In this document: piece by piece, positions 1 through 9,844 of the stretch
Position numbering within the stretch: position 1 is the first letter of the stretch
How the letters are laid out: each line of letters begins with the position of its first letter
NCBI GenBank assembly: GCA_050945995.1
Contig: JBMNUA010000027.1
Span: 1 to 16,893 of the forward strand
Source: RUG11247 sp050945995
GTDB lineage: Bacteria; Bacillota; Clostridia; Christensenellales; Aristaeellaceae
Direction: 5' to 3'
DNA: 16,893 bases
Notes under the pieces: model-generated
What the model was told of the DNA's origin: nothing
What the model saw: the letters and a program-made list of their open reading frames with translations, nothing else
Databases searched by the model: none
Translations under genes and position numbers: made by a program

Positions 1-414
1 GCAAATCTCCCCGAGCGCCGCCATGGGGTATACGATCTTGTCGCAGATGGTCTTTCCGTAGACGGCGGGGTCTAAATCAAACGCGGCGATGATCTCAAGC
101 CCGCATTTGGAAAACCCCTCGTAGCCTAAGAGCGCCTTGCCGAGGTTGCCCGCGCCCACCAGCACCGCCTGCACCACGCTGTCGTAGCCCAGATAGTGCT
201 CGATGTCTAAGATCAGCCGGCGCGTCTCGTAGCCGACGCCGGGCTTGCCGCCGCTTGAGATCGACGCCAAGTCCTTGCGCACCTGGATTTCGCTCAGGTT
301 GAGCGCCGCGGCGATCGCTGTCGCGGATACATGCGCGTGCGTCCAGTCCCGCAGATGACCGAGGTAGATGGGCAGGCGCCTGAGCGTCTGCGTGGAAATG
401 GGTGTGGTTGACAT
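1..414 (-). CDS. rex: Rex-family redox-sensing transcriptional repressor (paralogue 1), C-terminus cut by window edge
   Basis: The first 138 residues of a Rex repressor are visible. The protein is expected to sense the NADH/NAD+ ratio and repress fermentation or hydrogenase genes when NADH is low. Residues 1-60 form the winged-helix domain, with the family recognition-helix signature SEIQVRKDLA at 41-50. A Rossmann NAD(H)-binding domain follows, with GAGNLG at 87-92 and an acidic residue at the end of the second strand (AAFDLDP). The wing reads GGKPGVGY, where classical Rex proteins usually have a GKRGVGY-like motif. ATG at 414 is preceded by a GGAGGGAGGAG ribosome binding site 7 to 8 nt upstream, and a palindrome lies just beyond that. 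It is homologous to the complete Rex at 1670-2308. Genes beyond the left edge may be co-transcribed. In related clostridia such paralogues often precede hydrogenase or nuo-like genes, but that cannot be seen here. Confidence 0.9.
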   Translation of the reverse strand, partial: MSTTPISTQTLRRLPIYLGHLRDWTHAHVSATAIAAALNLSEIQVRKDLASISSGGKPGVGYETRRLILDIEHYLGYDSVVQAVLVGAGNLGKALLGYEGFSKCGLEIIAAFDLDPAVYGKTICDKIVYPMAALGEIC

Positions 415-433
415 CTTCGGGCTCCTCCCTCCG

Positions 434-453
434 TTCGATAATATTATATCGAA
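434..453 (-). promoter_or_regulatory. Promoter -10 region and Rex-type operator of rex paralogue 1
   Basis: A perfect inverted repeat TTCGATA-N6-TATCGAA lies 19 nt upstream of the rex start, immediately before its ribosome binding site. On the minus strand it contains TATAAT (448-443), so a bound repressor would cover the -10 box. No good -35 box is present; TTACCC at an 18-nt spacing is the best match. A very similar palindrome sits at the other rex promoter (2325-2344) and a third copy at 501-520. This suggests autoregulation or cross-regulation by Rex, although a LysR-family site is an alternative reading. Confidence 0.7.
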
Positions 454-500
454 CTTTCGACGGTTTGGGTAATGCCTATTTCACATGCCTTCATGCCCCA

Positions 501-520
501 TTCGATAAACTTTTATCGAT
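501..520. promoter_or_regulatory. Second copy of the TTCGATA-N6-TATCGA(t) operator
   Basis: TTCGATA (501-507) and TATCGAT (514-520) form an inverted repeat with a 6-nt spacer and one mismatch at the outer base. It has the same layout as the palindrome at 434-453, with centres 67 bp apart. No gene starts to its right on the plus strand, so it is most simply an upstream auxiliary operator of rex paralogue 1. Confidence 0.55.
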
Positions 521-696
521 GTTTGTAAGCACAAATCGCTGTGTATGTTAACAACGGCGCATTTCGGGGGGATTTCGCCGTCTGCGGGTCACAATTGGGC
601 ATATCGACATTCCGGTTTGCGCATGCCGATTCATATAATATTTACGTTTCGGATGGATATTCTGCGTTTTCGCGCGCGTTTTTGGCAGAATTTCAT
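521..696. other. Intergenic stretch without a recognisable gene
   Basis: Reading frames here are short, lack ribosome binding sites and resemble no family I know. A TATAAT string at 634-639 has no matching -35 box. The stretch lies between the upstream operator of rex paralogue 1 and the terminator of the rex2-lysR unit. Confidence 0.5.
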
Positions 697-729
697 AAAA
701 AACGCGCCCGTACCGCTGCGCGGGCGCGT
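697..729 (-). terminator. Rho-independent terminator of the rex2-lysR operon
   Basis: On the minus strand a perfect 9-bp GC-rich stem (ACGCGCCCG/CGGGCGCGT, arms at 721-729 and 702-710) with a 10-nt loop is followed directly by TTTTTT (702-697). It begins 12 nt after the lysR stop codon. Confidence 0.85.
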
Positions 730-740
730 GTTAGGTATGG

Positions 741-1673
741 CTAATTTATGCTTGTAAACGCAACCTTGTTCTTTGCCTCAAACAATTTGTCGATGAACCG
801 GCGGTCGAGGTCGGTCAACCGGTAATCCTCATGGCAGACCAGCGCGTCCCTGTGCCGCGGCATCACGCCGTCGCAGCGCCGCTGCATCAGCGAGTAGCGG
901 AGCAGCGGCTCGGGCGGCACGGGCGAAACCCACATGTACGTCCCCGGCAGATTGGCGAGCAGCTCAAACTGCGTCGATCGCTCGTAGACATAGATCGCCT
1001 GCTTCGCGCGCGGGCGCTCGCGCTCCGGCGCGGGCGAGGCGAGGTACGGCGTTCGCACATCCCCCTGAAAAATCTCCGTCAGCTCCGACAGATCGCCCTC
1101 TCCCACGCTTTTCACATACGCAAGCGGGCTCTGGCTCGCGGCGAGCACCACATATTCAAACTCCCAGATCGGCTCGGTTTTGATGCCCTTTTTTTTCACA
1201 TAGTCAAAAAAATACGTCTCCTCCGCCAGCGGATAGCGGATGATGCCCATGTTGAAGCGCCCCTCGGCGATCAGATCGATCGTCTGCACGGAGTTCGTCT
1301 CCCGTATCTTCATGTTGAGCGGCTTTTGAAAATCCAGCGTCGCGGCGAAGCGCGCCACGCCCTCGGCGATGTAGCTGCCGCGCGGGATCGAGATGCTGAA
1401 CACCTGCCGGTCCGGGTCGCCGTCGTCGGCGATCGCCTCGATCTCCGACACCTGCTTTAAGATCGCGCGTGCATGGTCCAAAAGCGCGCGCCCCTTCGCG
1501 GTGGGGATCACCCCGCGCGGCGTGCGCTCGAAAATGGTGACCTTGCAATTCGACTCAAACTCCCGGATCGCCTTGCTGAGGCTGGGCTGGGTGATATAGA
1601 GGTTCTCCGCCGCCTCGGTGATCGAGCCGGTGCGCTCGACCTCCACGGCATATCTCAGGTGCTGTATGTTCAT
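741..1673 (-). CDS. LysR-family transcriptional regulator
   Basis: A full-length (310 aa) LysR-type regulator. The N-terminal winged helix-turn-helix begins MNIQHLRYAVEVERTGS and contains the family signature AAENLYITQPSLSKAIREFE. It is followed by the linker helix and a periplasmic-binding-protein-like effector domain. The reading frame stays open upstream to 1826, but the family's conserved start is the ATG at 1673. This ATG overlaps the stop codon of the upstream rex gene (ATGA), which implies translational coupling. The effector and targets cannot be deduced. The co-operonic Rex suggests a role in redox or fermentation control, which is inference. A strong terminator follows the gene. Confidence 0.9.
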   Translation of the reverse strand: MNIQHLRYAVEVERTGSITEAAENLYITQPSLSKAIREFESNCKVTIFERTPRGVIPTAKGRALLDHARAILKQVSEIEAIADDGDPDRQVFSISIPRGSYIAEGVARFAATLDFQKPLNMKIRETNSVQTIDLIAEGRFNMGIIRYPLAEETYFFDYVKKKGIKTEPIWEFEYVVLAASQSPLAYVKSVGEGDLSELTEIFQGDVRTPYLASPAPERERPRAKQAIYVYERSTQFELLANLPGTYMWVSPVPPEPLLRYSLMQRRCDGVMPRHRDALVCHEDYRLTDLDRRFIDKLFEAKNKVAFTSIN

Positions 1674-2308
1674 ACTGCGCCCTCCGCTTCCATCAATCTT
1701 CGTACAATCACCGCCAGCGACGAGGCAAGCCCCTCGTTTTGGATGAGCACATCGCCCGTCTCCGTCAAATGCGCGGACGCGAAATTCCAGATCGCGCGGA
1801 TGCCGCACGCGGCAAGCCGGTCGCACGCGTCCTGCGCCGCGCCCGCGGGCACGGCGATGATGCCGATCATGGCGTTCACGCCGCCGAGCACTTCCCCCAT
1901 CTCGCGGATGTGATGCACCCTGCGCCCATGGACGGCATGCCCCACCTTTTCCGGGTCGTTGTCAAACGCGCGCACAATGCGCATCCCGTACTCCGAAAAA
2001 CCGGGGTATCCGAGCAGCGCGCTGCCCAGCGCGCCCACGCCCACGAGCACGGCCTGTTTCTCCTCCCCGTAGGCGAGAAATTCGCTCATGTCGTCGATCA
2101 GCCCCGCGATCTCAAAGCCCACCATGGGCTTGCCCGGGCGGCTGGAGACGCTGGCGATGTCTTTTCGCACCTGTATCTCGTTGAGCTGCATCTCGCCGGC
2201 GATGGCGGTCGCCGTCACATGCGTGCCCCCGATGGCGCGCAGCTTTTTGAGATATTGCAAATACAGCGGCAGCCGCCGGAGCGCCTGGCGCGAAATGATA
2301 ACCGGCAC
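1670..2308 (-). CDS. rex: Rex-family redox-sensing transcriptional repressor (paralogue 2)
   Basis: A complete Rex of 212 aa, the usual family length. The N-terminal winged helix has LNEIQVRKDIASVS (42-55) as recognition helix. The Rossmann domain follows with the dinucleotide motif GVGALG (90-95) and RAFDNDPEKVG after the second strand, then the C-terminal helix used for domain-swapped dimerisation. The start is GTG at 2308, preceded by a GGGGAGGG ribosome binding site. Its stop overlaps the ATG of lysR (4 nt). The wing reads GKPMVGF rather than the common GKRGVGY-like form, as in the partial paralogue at 1-414. It is expressed from its own near-consensus promoter with an overlapping palindromic operator. 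Direct targets cannot be read from sequence. Confidence 0.93.
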   Translation of the reverse strand: MPVIISRQALRRLPLYLQYLKKLRAIGGTHVTATAIAGEMQLNEIQVRKDIASVSSRPGKPMVGFEIAGLIDDMSEFLAYGEEKQAVLVGVGALGSALLGYPGFSEYGMRIVRAFDNDPEKVGHAVHGRRVHHIREMGEVLGGVNAMIGIIAVPAGAAQDACDRLAACGIRAIWNFASAHLTETGDVLIQNEGLASSLAVIVRRLMEAEGAV

Positions 2309-2324
2309 GGCACGCCCTCCCCTG

Positions 2325-2344
2325 TTCGATAGTATAATATCGTT
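2325..2344 (-). promoter_or_regulatory. Rex-type operator upstream of rex paralogue 2
   Basis: TTCGATA (2325-2331), a 6-nt spacer and TATCGTT (2338-2344) form an inverted repeat with two outer mismatches. It matches the perfect copy at 434-453. It covers the -10 box of the rex2 promoter and fills the gap between the rex2 start region and the stop codon of the upstream membrane protein gene (2345-2347). Confidence 0.65.
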
Positions 2345-2359
2345 CTAAGTTTCTGTCAA
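2331..2359 (-). promoter_or_regulatory. Sigma-70-type promoter of rex2-lysR
   Basis: On the minus strand, TTGACA (2359-2354) is separated by exactly 17 nt from TATACT (2336-2331). The -35 box lies inside the last codons of the upstream membrane protein gene. Spacing and sequence are close to consensus, so rex2-lysR probably has its own start rather than depending on read-through. Confidence 0.8.
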
Positions 2360-4273
2360 CCGCGCGCGCGCATCCGAAATCCCGAACACGCAGATGGCGA
2401 GGATGAGCGGCAGCGCGAAGATCAGCCCGAGCGCGTAGCGCACCGATCCGTTGATCGCCGTCAGCCCAAGCCCCAGCATCAGCGCGGCATACGGAAGCAG
2501 GAGCAGCCCCGCCCGCGCGCGCGCCCGCACACACAGCATGCCCGCAGCGATCAGCGCCCAGGTGTACATCGCGATGGTAAAGATCGCGCCGATCCCCGGC
2601 ACGACCGCGATCGAGAGCACCGCCTTTCGCACAAGCGCGGTCAATTGCGCCGCCAACCGCGGCTGCACCACCTCAAACACCTCGCCGCCGTACTCGTACC
2701 GCTCGCTCGCGCCGGTGAATATGCGCATCCAGTAGTCGCTCAACTGCATCTCGGGGTAGTAGTAGGCGTAGCCCATGTTGATCGCCGCCTCGAGGTAGCT
2801 GACGGGGTGTTTGATGAGCTGCGCGCGCCACACGCGCGCGTAAGCGTCGTCCTGCGCCCGCGTGGCTTGCATGTTGTACAAAAGCTTCACGGGATCCGCC
2901 TGCCCCGGGAAATAGCGGTAGGAGAATTCGTCGAACGGGAGCACCGCGGCGATCGCATCGCGCTCGGCGTCCGTCACCTCGTCGGGGTAGGTCAGCGCGT
3001 AGCGCGCCGTCTGCTGGTACATGAGCGAACGGTTCTCGCGCGGGATGTTGGCGCGGATGCCGAGCGCGGGGTAGATTGCGCCCGTGATGACATAGCACAG
3101 GAGAATCGGCAGCCCAAGCGATACAACGAGCCCCGCGCGCAGCCGGGCGCGCTGCCCCTTGCCGACGGCGAAATACGCCGCAGGCACGCCGACCATCGCC
3201 AGATACGCCGCGTTCGAGCGAAACAGGATCAACAATACCGTCGCCACCGCCAGCTGCGCGTGGTACGCGGGCGAGGAGAGCTTCTCCTCCGGCGCGAGAT
3301 ACCCCTCCATCAAAAGCGTGGTGATGAACACCAGCAGCATCGCAAACGGCACGTCCTTGCCCGTCGAAAACGCGTACAGCGGAATCAGCGGGTTGAGCGC
3401 GTAAAACGCGAGCGCGAAGCGCAAAAATCCGCGCGGCAGACCCATCCTCTCCATCGCCCGCAGCGAGCGCGCCAACACATACGAAACCGCGAGCGTCTGA
3501 ATCAGGCAATGCGCAAAAATGCCGCCCGAGATGTTCTCCCCCGTGCGAAACAGCGCGATCAGCCCGCCGACGAGCGCGGTATGTAAAACCGGGTTCATCT
3601 GGTTCAGGGTCACATCCGCGCGGATCGGCGCGGTCAAATTCGAGGTGTACGTCTCATGCCCGAAGAACTGACCGATCTGATCCGGCAAATCGCCCGTCAG
3701 CGCGCCCGGGTAGTTCGCGATCATGTACGGAAGCCAGAGCAAAATGAGTATGCCCATGGTCTTCGCCATCCCCCTGCCGCGCGTAGCGGGCGCAGGCGCG
3801 CGCGCTGCGAGCCGCGCATACGCAAGCTCGATCAGCGGAAGAAACAAGAAGAAGCAGCCCGCGAAGATCACAAGCGCACTCAAAATTCGCGAAGGCGAGC
3901 CGAGCATCGGCGCGAAGCTGCTCGCACCCGAAAACGGCTGGATATCGGTCAGATAGCCGTAGATCACCTGCCTGAGCTGCGCGCCCAGCTCCCCGGTATA
4001 AAAGTTGTCCACCGAGAAGGACTTGCCGATCAGCACCATCCCGGCAAACAGCGCCGCCGTCAAAACGCCCGCCCCATGCGCGCGCCCGCGCCTTTCGCCT
4101 TCGGCGTAGCGTATGATCGCGTACAGCCCCGCGGCGACAAGCAGCCCGGTCAAGCCGTCCATCCCCAAGATCTCGCGGATCCCCTTCTCTCCCAAATCCG
4201 CGGTCAACGCCATCGCCGCGAGCACCGCGCGCGCCGCCGTCCAGAGCCTGATTTTTGTTAAATTTTGAAGCAT
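2345..4273 (-). CDS. Large polytopic membrane protein, DUF6020/GT-C-like
   Basis: About 642 aa with roughly a dozen hydrophobic segments. After the N-terminal membrane segments there is a loop reading NYPGALTGDLPDQIGQFFG (187-205) and a later NQMNPVLHTALVG (224-236). Acidic residues in the first large extracytoplasmic loop and a conserved His are typical of membrane glycosyltransferases of the GT-C fold and of the Firmicutes DUF6020 family. A role in cell-surface glycan modification is therefore likely but unproven, and donor and acceptor are unknown. The frame is open to 4381. However, a TTGAAA-17-TACGAT promoter would start transcription near 4322, so the N-terminus must be internal. ATG 4273 has the best ribosome binding site (GGATGGG), and 4300 or 4309 are alternatives. 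Family assignment is from memory of the motif pattern. Confidence 0.75.
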   Translation of the reverse strand: MLQNLTKIRLWTAARAVLAAMALTADLGEKGIREILGMDGLTGLLVAAGLYAIIRYAEGERRGRAHGAGVLTAALFAGMVLIGKSFSVDNFYTGELGAQLRQVIYGYLTDIQPFSGASSFAPMLGSPSRILSALVIFAGCFFLFLPLIELAYARLAARAPAPATRGRGMAKTMGILILLWLPYMIANYPGALTGDLPDQIGQFFGHETYTSNLTAPIRADVTLNQMNPVLHTALVGGLIALFRTGENISGGIFAHCLIQTLAVSYVLARSLRAMERMGLPRGFLRFALAFYALNPLIPLYAFSTGKDVPFAMLLVFITTLLMEGYLAPEEKLSSPAYHAQLAVATVLLILFRSNAAYLAMVGVPAAYFAVGKGQRARLRAGLVVSLGLPILLCYVITGAIYPALGIRANIPRENRSLMYQQTARYALTYPDEVTDAERDAIAAVLPFDEFSYRYFPGQADPVKLLYNMQATRAQDDAYARVWRAQLIKHPVSYLEAAINMGYAYYYPEMQLSDYWMRIFTGASERYEYGGEVFEVVQPRLAAQLTALVRKAVLSIAVVPGIGAIFTIAMYTWALIAAGMLCVRARARAGLLLLPYAALMLGLGLTAINGSVRYALGLIFALPLILAICVFGISDARARLTET

Positions 4274-4328
4274 AAGTAAAAATTCCCATCCGCGCGGCAT
4301 ATCTATCATCGATCCGCGCCGCACCTGT

Positions 4329-4357
4329 ATCGTAACACGACAGGCGGCGAATTTCAA
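4329..4357 (-). promoter_or_regulatory. Promoter of the DUF6020-like membrane protein gene
   Basis: TTGAAA (4357-4352), a 17-nt spacer and TACGAT (4334-4329) on the minus strand. The predicted start near 4322 rules out translation from the longest frame start at 4381. The promoter is back to back with the plus-strand promoter at 4375-4403. Confidence 0.6.
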
Positions 4358-4374
4358 TTGCTCATTTTTATATA

Positions 4375-4403
4375 TTGACACGCTACTTTGCGCGTGCTAT
4401 ACT
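4375..4403 (+). promoter_or_regulatory. Strong promoter of the CNNM/HlyC-type gene
   Basis: TTGACA (4375-4380), an exact 17-nt spacer and TATACT (4398-4403). Transcription should begin near 4410, giving a leader of about 155 nt before the ATG at 4565. Confidence 0.85.
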
Positions 4404-4409
4404 CTACGC

Positions 4410-4548
4410 ATATTGAATCAAGGGAAAGGAAATCGGTATGACCGAAGACGGCGACAGTTCGGCCGACGTGCCTCTGTCAGGCAGCCATAAATACATAGTT
4501 CGGGCAAAGTTCGCACCCCGGCATACCGGGCGGGCTTTGCCTTATTTT
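4410..4548 (+). promoter_or_regulatory. Structured mRNA leader with terminator-like hairpin, class unassigned
   Basis: The leader contains a hairpin TCGGT-ATG-ACCGA (4433-4445), a central region with GACAG/CTGTC and TGCCT/AGGCA pairings that are mutually exclusive, and a two-part hairpin at 4503-4541 (GGCAAAG/CTTTGCC outside, CCCGG/CCGGG inside) followed by TTATTTTG. This arrangement suits an attenuation-type cis-regulator. I could not match it to a known riboswitch consensus, including yybP-ykoY, M-box, fluoride or guanidine classes. Confidence 0.5.
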
Positions 4549-4563
4549 GATGTGGAGGAATGA
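4438..4563 (+). CDS. Possible 41-codon leader ORF
   Basis: ATG at 4438, about 10 nt after an AAGGGAAAGG purine tract, opens a 41-codon frame ending in TGA at 4561-4563, one base before the ATG of the downstream gene. Translation would run through the terminator-like hairpin at 4503-4541 and could couple to the main gene. The peptide (starts MTEDGDSSADVPLSG, ends ALPYFDVEE) resembles no family I know. It may be fortuitous, since the same bases also fold into RNA stems; its ATG sits in the loop of a small hairpin (TCGGT-ATG-ACCGA). Confidence 0.3.
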   Translation: MTEDGDSSADVPLSGSHKYIVRAKFAPRHTGRALPYFDVEE

Positions 4564-4564
4564 A

Positions 4565-5884
4565 ATGGACGGTCACATAGGACTGCAACTACTGCTTCAG
4601 CTTTTTCTCATACTGCTCAACGCGATTTTTGCGTGCGCGGAGATCGCGGTGATCTCGATCAACGACGCGCGGCTTGAAAAGCTCGCTTCGACAAACGACG
4701 TGCGCGCCGTGCGCCTAAAAAAGCTGACCGACCAGCCCGCGCGTTTCCTCGCGACGATCCAGGTTGCGATCACGCTCTCCGGGTTCTTCGGGGCGTCGCT
4801 TGCGGCGGAGAACTTTGCGCAGCGCATCACCGCATGGGCGACCGCGCTCAATCTCGGGCTGAACGCGAGCGTGATCCACGCGGCGTCTTTGGTGATCGTC
4901 ACCTTCATCGTCTCCTACGTCACGCTCGTCTTCGGCGAGCTTGTGCCCAAGCGCCTTGCGATGCGCAATTCCGAGAAACTGGCGCTCGCCATGTCGGGGC
5001 TGATCACCGCGATCGCCGGGCTCTTTCGCCCGCTCGTTTACCTGCTCACCGCGTCCACCAACGGCATCCTGCGGCTGCTCGGCGTCGATCCCGACGACGA
5101 GGAGGCGCATGTCACCGAGGAGGAGATCCGCATGATGGTGGACATGGGCAACCTCAAGGGCACGATCGACCACGACGAGAAAACCTTCATCCAAAACGTG
5201 TTCGAGTTCGACGACATGACCGCCGAGGAGATCGCCACCCACCGCACCGAGGTCGCCATACTCTACATGGACGACACCCCCGAGGAGTGGGACGCGCTGA
5301 TCCGCGAGCGGCGGCACACGCTATTTCCCGTCTGCGGCGAGACGCCCGACGACATCATCGGCATTCTCGACACGCGCGATTATTTCCGGCTGACCGATTT
5401 CTCGCGCGAGAGCGTGATGTCGATCGTCAAAGAGGCGTACTTCGTGCCCGCGAGCGTGCGCGCGGACGTGCTGTTTCGCAACATGAAGCGCGAGAGCAAG
5501 GCGTTTGCCATCGTGCTCGACGAGTTCGGCGGCATGGAGGGCGTTGTGACGATCAACGATTTGGTCGAGGAACTGGTCGGTGATCTGGAGAGCGACGAGC
5601 TCGACATCGAAAAGCTCTCCGAGGGGCGCTGGCGCGCCGCGGGCAGCGCGTCGCTTGATGATATCACGCTCGCGACCGGCGTTGCGTTCCCCGAGGACGA
5701 GTACGAGACGCTCGGCGGGCTCATCTATTCGCGCCTTGATTCCATCCCCGAGGATGGCACGAAGTTTGAACTCGAGATCGACGGGCTGATCATCATGGTC
5801 ACCGATGTGCGCGATCACCGCGTGGTGTCCGCCGACATCGAAAAGAAGATCGAGGCGGCGGAAGGCGAGCTCGCGCTCGAGTAG
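4565..5884 (+). CDS. CNNM/HlyC-CorC family membrane protein (DUF21, CBS pair, CorC_HlyC domain)
   Basis: A 439-aa protein with the complete domain order of the family. The DUF21 membrane domain (1 to about 175) has four hydrophobic segments and the motifs FACAEIAVISI (23-33) and FGELVPKRLAMRN (123-135). Two CBS domains follow (about 215-340), including FAIVLDEFGGMEGVVTINDLVEELVGDL. The C-terminal CorC/HlyC domain (about 355-430) has ETLGGLIYSRL. Such proteins are linked to Mg2+ or other divalent cation efflux and are often annotated as hemolysin, a historical name. ATG 4565 has GGAGG 6 nt upstream; an earlier in-frame ATG at 4547 lies before that site and is rejected. The gene has its own strong promoter and a structured leader, which would suit metal-responsive control, but that is inference. 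Confidence 0.92.
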   Translation: MDGHIGLQLLLQLFLILLNAIFACAEIAVISINDARLEKLASTNDVRAVRLKKLTDQPARFLATIQVAITLSGFFGASLAAENFAQRITAWATALNLGLNASVIHAASLVIVTFIVSYVTLVFGELVPKRLAMRNSEKLALAMSGLITAIAGLFRPLVYLLTASTNGILRLLGVDPDDEEAHVTEEEIRMMVDMGNLKGTIDHDEKTFIQNVFEFDDMTAEEIATHRTEVAILYMDDTPEEWDALIRERRHTLFPVCGETPDDIIGILDTRDYFRLTDFSRESVMSIVKEAYFVPASVRADVLFRNMKRESKAFAIVLDEFGGMEGVVTINDLVEELVGDLESDELDIEKLSEGRWRAAGSASLDDITLATGVAFPEDEYETLGGLIYSRLDSIPEDGTKFELEIDGLIIMVTDVRDHRVVSADIEKKIEAAEGELALE

Positions 5885-6131
5885 ATTCGCTAGGCGGGGA
5901 GGAACGGGCGGGGGCCCTGTCCCCGCGCCCCCAGCGGCGCGCTGACCGAATTTTCAATTCGATCAGCGCGGTCGCGTGAGATGAATTGACTAAATTCATC
6001 TCCGCGACTTGGTTTGCCTTTGGCAAACCAACCTTCAAGGGACATTGTCCCTTTGGAATCCCGATAACCGCCGCTACGCGGCGGGGGACGGGGAGATATG
6101 GACAAACCTCGTTTCCTCCTATGGGGATGCA

Positions 6132-6161
6132 TGAAGGGGCTGTGAAGCCCCTTCATTTTTT
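6132..6161 (+). terminator. Rho-independent terminator after the CNNM/HlyC-type gene
   Basis: TGAAGGGGCT/AGCCCCTTCA stem of 10 bp with GTGA loop, followed by six T residues (6156-6161). It lies about 250 nt after the stop codon, inside hairpin array 1. Confidence 0.75.
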
Positions 6162-6170
6162 ATTCCGCAG

Positions 6171-6189
6171 GCGGCGGCGTGTACGTCGC
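6171..6189 (+). repeat. 19-nt module shared with hairpin array 2
   Basis: GCGGCGGCGTGTACGTCGC occurs identically at 10027-10045. Both copies sit in a hairpin near a terminator downstream of a plus-strand gene. Confidence 0.8.
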
Positions 6190-6338
6190 CGAGGAGCGTT
6201 CATTCTGAACGCTTCCTTGCGGAATTTTCCTGTGCACCGAAGGTGTGCGGGAAAATTCCGAACTCCGAGAAATGCACCCTTGCATTTCTCGGACAGCGTG
6301 TCGATTTTATCGACACGCTACATTTAACATCCCGTCGC

Positions 6339-6366
6339 TTTACTTCAAAGCGGTTTTGCCTATAAT
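6339..6366 (+). promoter_or_regulatory. Promoter of the T-box-ileS transcript
   Basis: TTTACT (6339-6344), a 16-nt spacer and a perfect TATAAT (6361-6366). Transcription would begin near 6373, just before stem I of the T-box leader. Confidence 0.75.
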
Positions 6367-6380
6367 AGTAGTATAGGAAA

Positions 6381-6660
6381 GCTGCGACGGGGACAGCCCG
6401 CCATGTGCGCCCAAAGCGAGCCGGGGACGGTGCGAGTCCGGCGGGAGAGCCATGGCACGGAAATCACCCCTGAGCCGCGCGCCGAACGCACCTCGTGCAA
6501 CTAAGCGCAGCCGGGCGCGCCCGTTACAGCGCCGACATGTCAGCGGCGACCACTTTTAACGCGAGGGTCTCCGGCGGCATGGCACGAGCGGGTCTTTTCA
6601 AGACCAATGCGGGTGGTACCGCGGATTTCATCCGTCCCGATTCGGGGGCGGTATTTTTTT
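6381..6660 (+). promoter_or_regulatory. T-box riboswitch, isoleucine-specific, controlling ileS
   Basis: The T-box core AATGCGGGTGGTACCGCGG (6605-6623) is almost canonical. It is preceded by a perfect stem III hairpin GGTCTT-TTC-AAGACC (about 6591-6605) and followed by CGTCCC, which can pair with the GGGTGG strand. Stem I starts near 6384; its GGGG (6389-6392) can pair with CCCC at 6467-6470. The specifier position in GGAAATCACCCC gives AUC (6463-6465), an isoleucine codon that fits the downstream gene. Uncharged tRNA-Ile should favour the antiterminator and allow ileS transcription. Confidence 0.93.
6632..6660 (+). terminator. T-box intrinsic terminator
   Basis: CCGTCCC (6632-6638) pairs with the GGGGCGG arm ending at 6651, followed by TA and seven T residues (6654-6660). 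It competes with the T-box antiterminator for the CGTCCC strand. Confidence 0.9.
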
Positions 6661-6727
6661 GTTCCCACGCGCGATGGGCGTCGTCGCCCGCGCGGATTTC
6701 ATGGCAAACGGCGAAGGAGAGGGCATT

Positions 6728-9844
<3,117 letters not shown>

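Larger units (their letters stand above)
5906..6319. repeat. Hairpin array 1: about twelve consecutive palindromes
   Basis: Almost every base between the CNNM-type gene and the ileS promoter belongs to a hairpin, usually with a 3- to 4-nt loop. Stems lie at 5906-5929, 5938-5970 (15 bp, one mismatch), 5971-6008, 6009-6031 (10 bp perfect), 6036-6054, 6068-6084 (7 bp perfect), 6132-6155, 6173-6190, 6195-6213 (8 bp perfect), 6220-6260, 6064... no overlap with 6264-6293 (13 bp perfect) and 6295-6319 (11 bp perfect). Frames across it look like translated palindromes and are not believable genes. The one at 6132-6161 has a T-run and should terminate transcription. Confidence 0.8.

Noticed and set aside
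541..757. Two overlapping frames of about 70 codons
   Set aside because: They have no ribosome binding site and no recognisable domain, and they run into the lysR terminator.
831..2332. Long open frames on the plus strand opposite lysR and rex2
   Set aside because: They are antisense shadows in GC-rich DNA, rich in Arg/His/Ala with no family resemblance, and lie opposite clear family members.
2645..4261. Plus-strand frames of up to 313 codons opposite the membrane protein gene
   Set aside because: The minus-strand frame has coherent membrane segments and a promoter. The antisense frames have biased composition and no ribosome binding sites.
5799..6327. Short frames on both strands across hairpin array 1
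   Set aside because: They are created by translating palindromes; none has a start context or family resemblance.
6659..6727. N-terminal extension of IleRS
   Set aside because: It would start at the last base pairs of the T-box terminator and lacks a ribosome binding site. Family alignment begins at MFEKV (6728).
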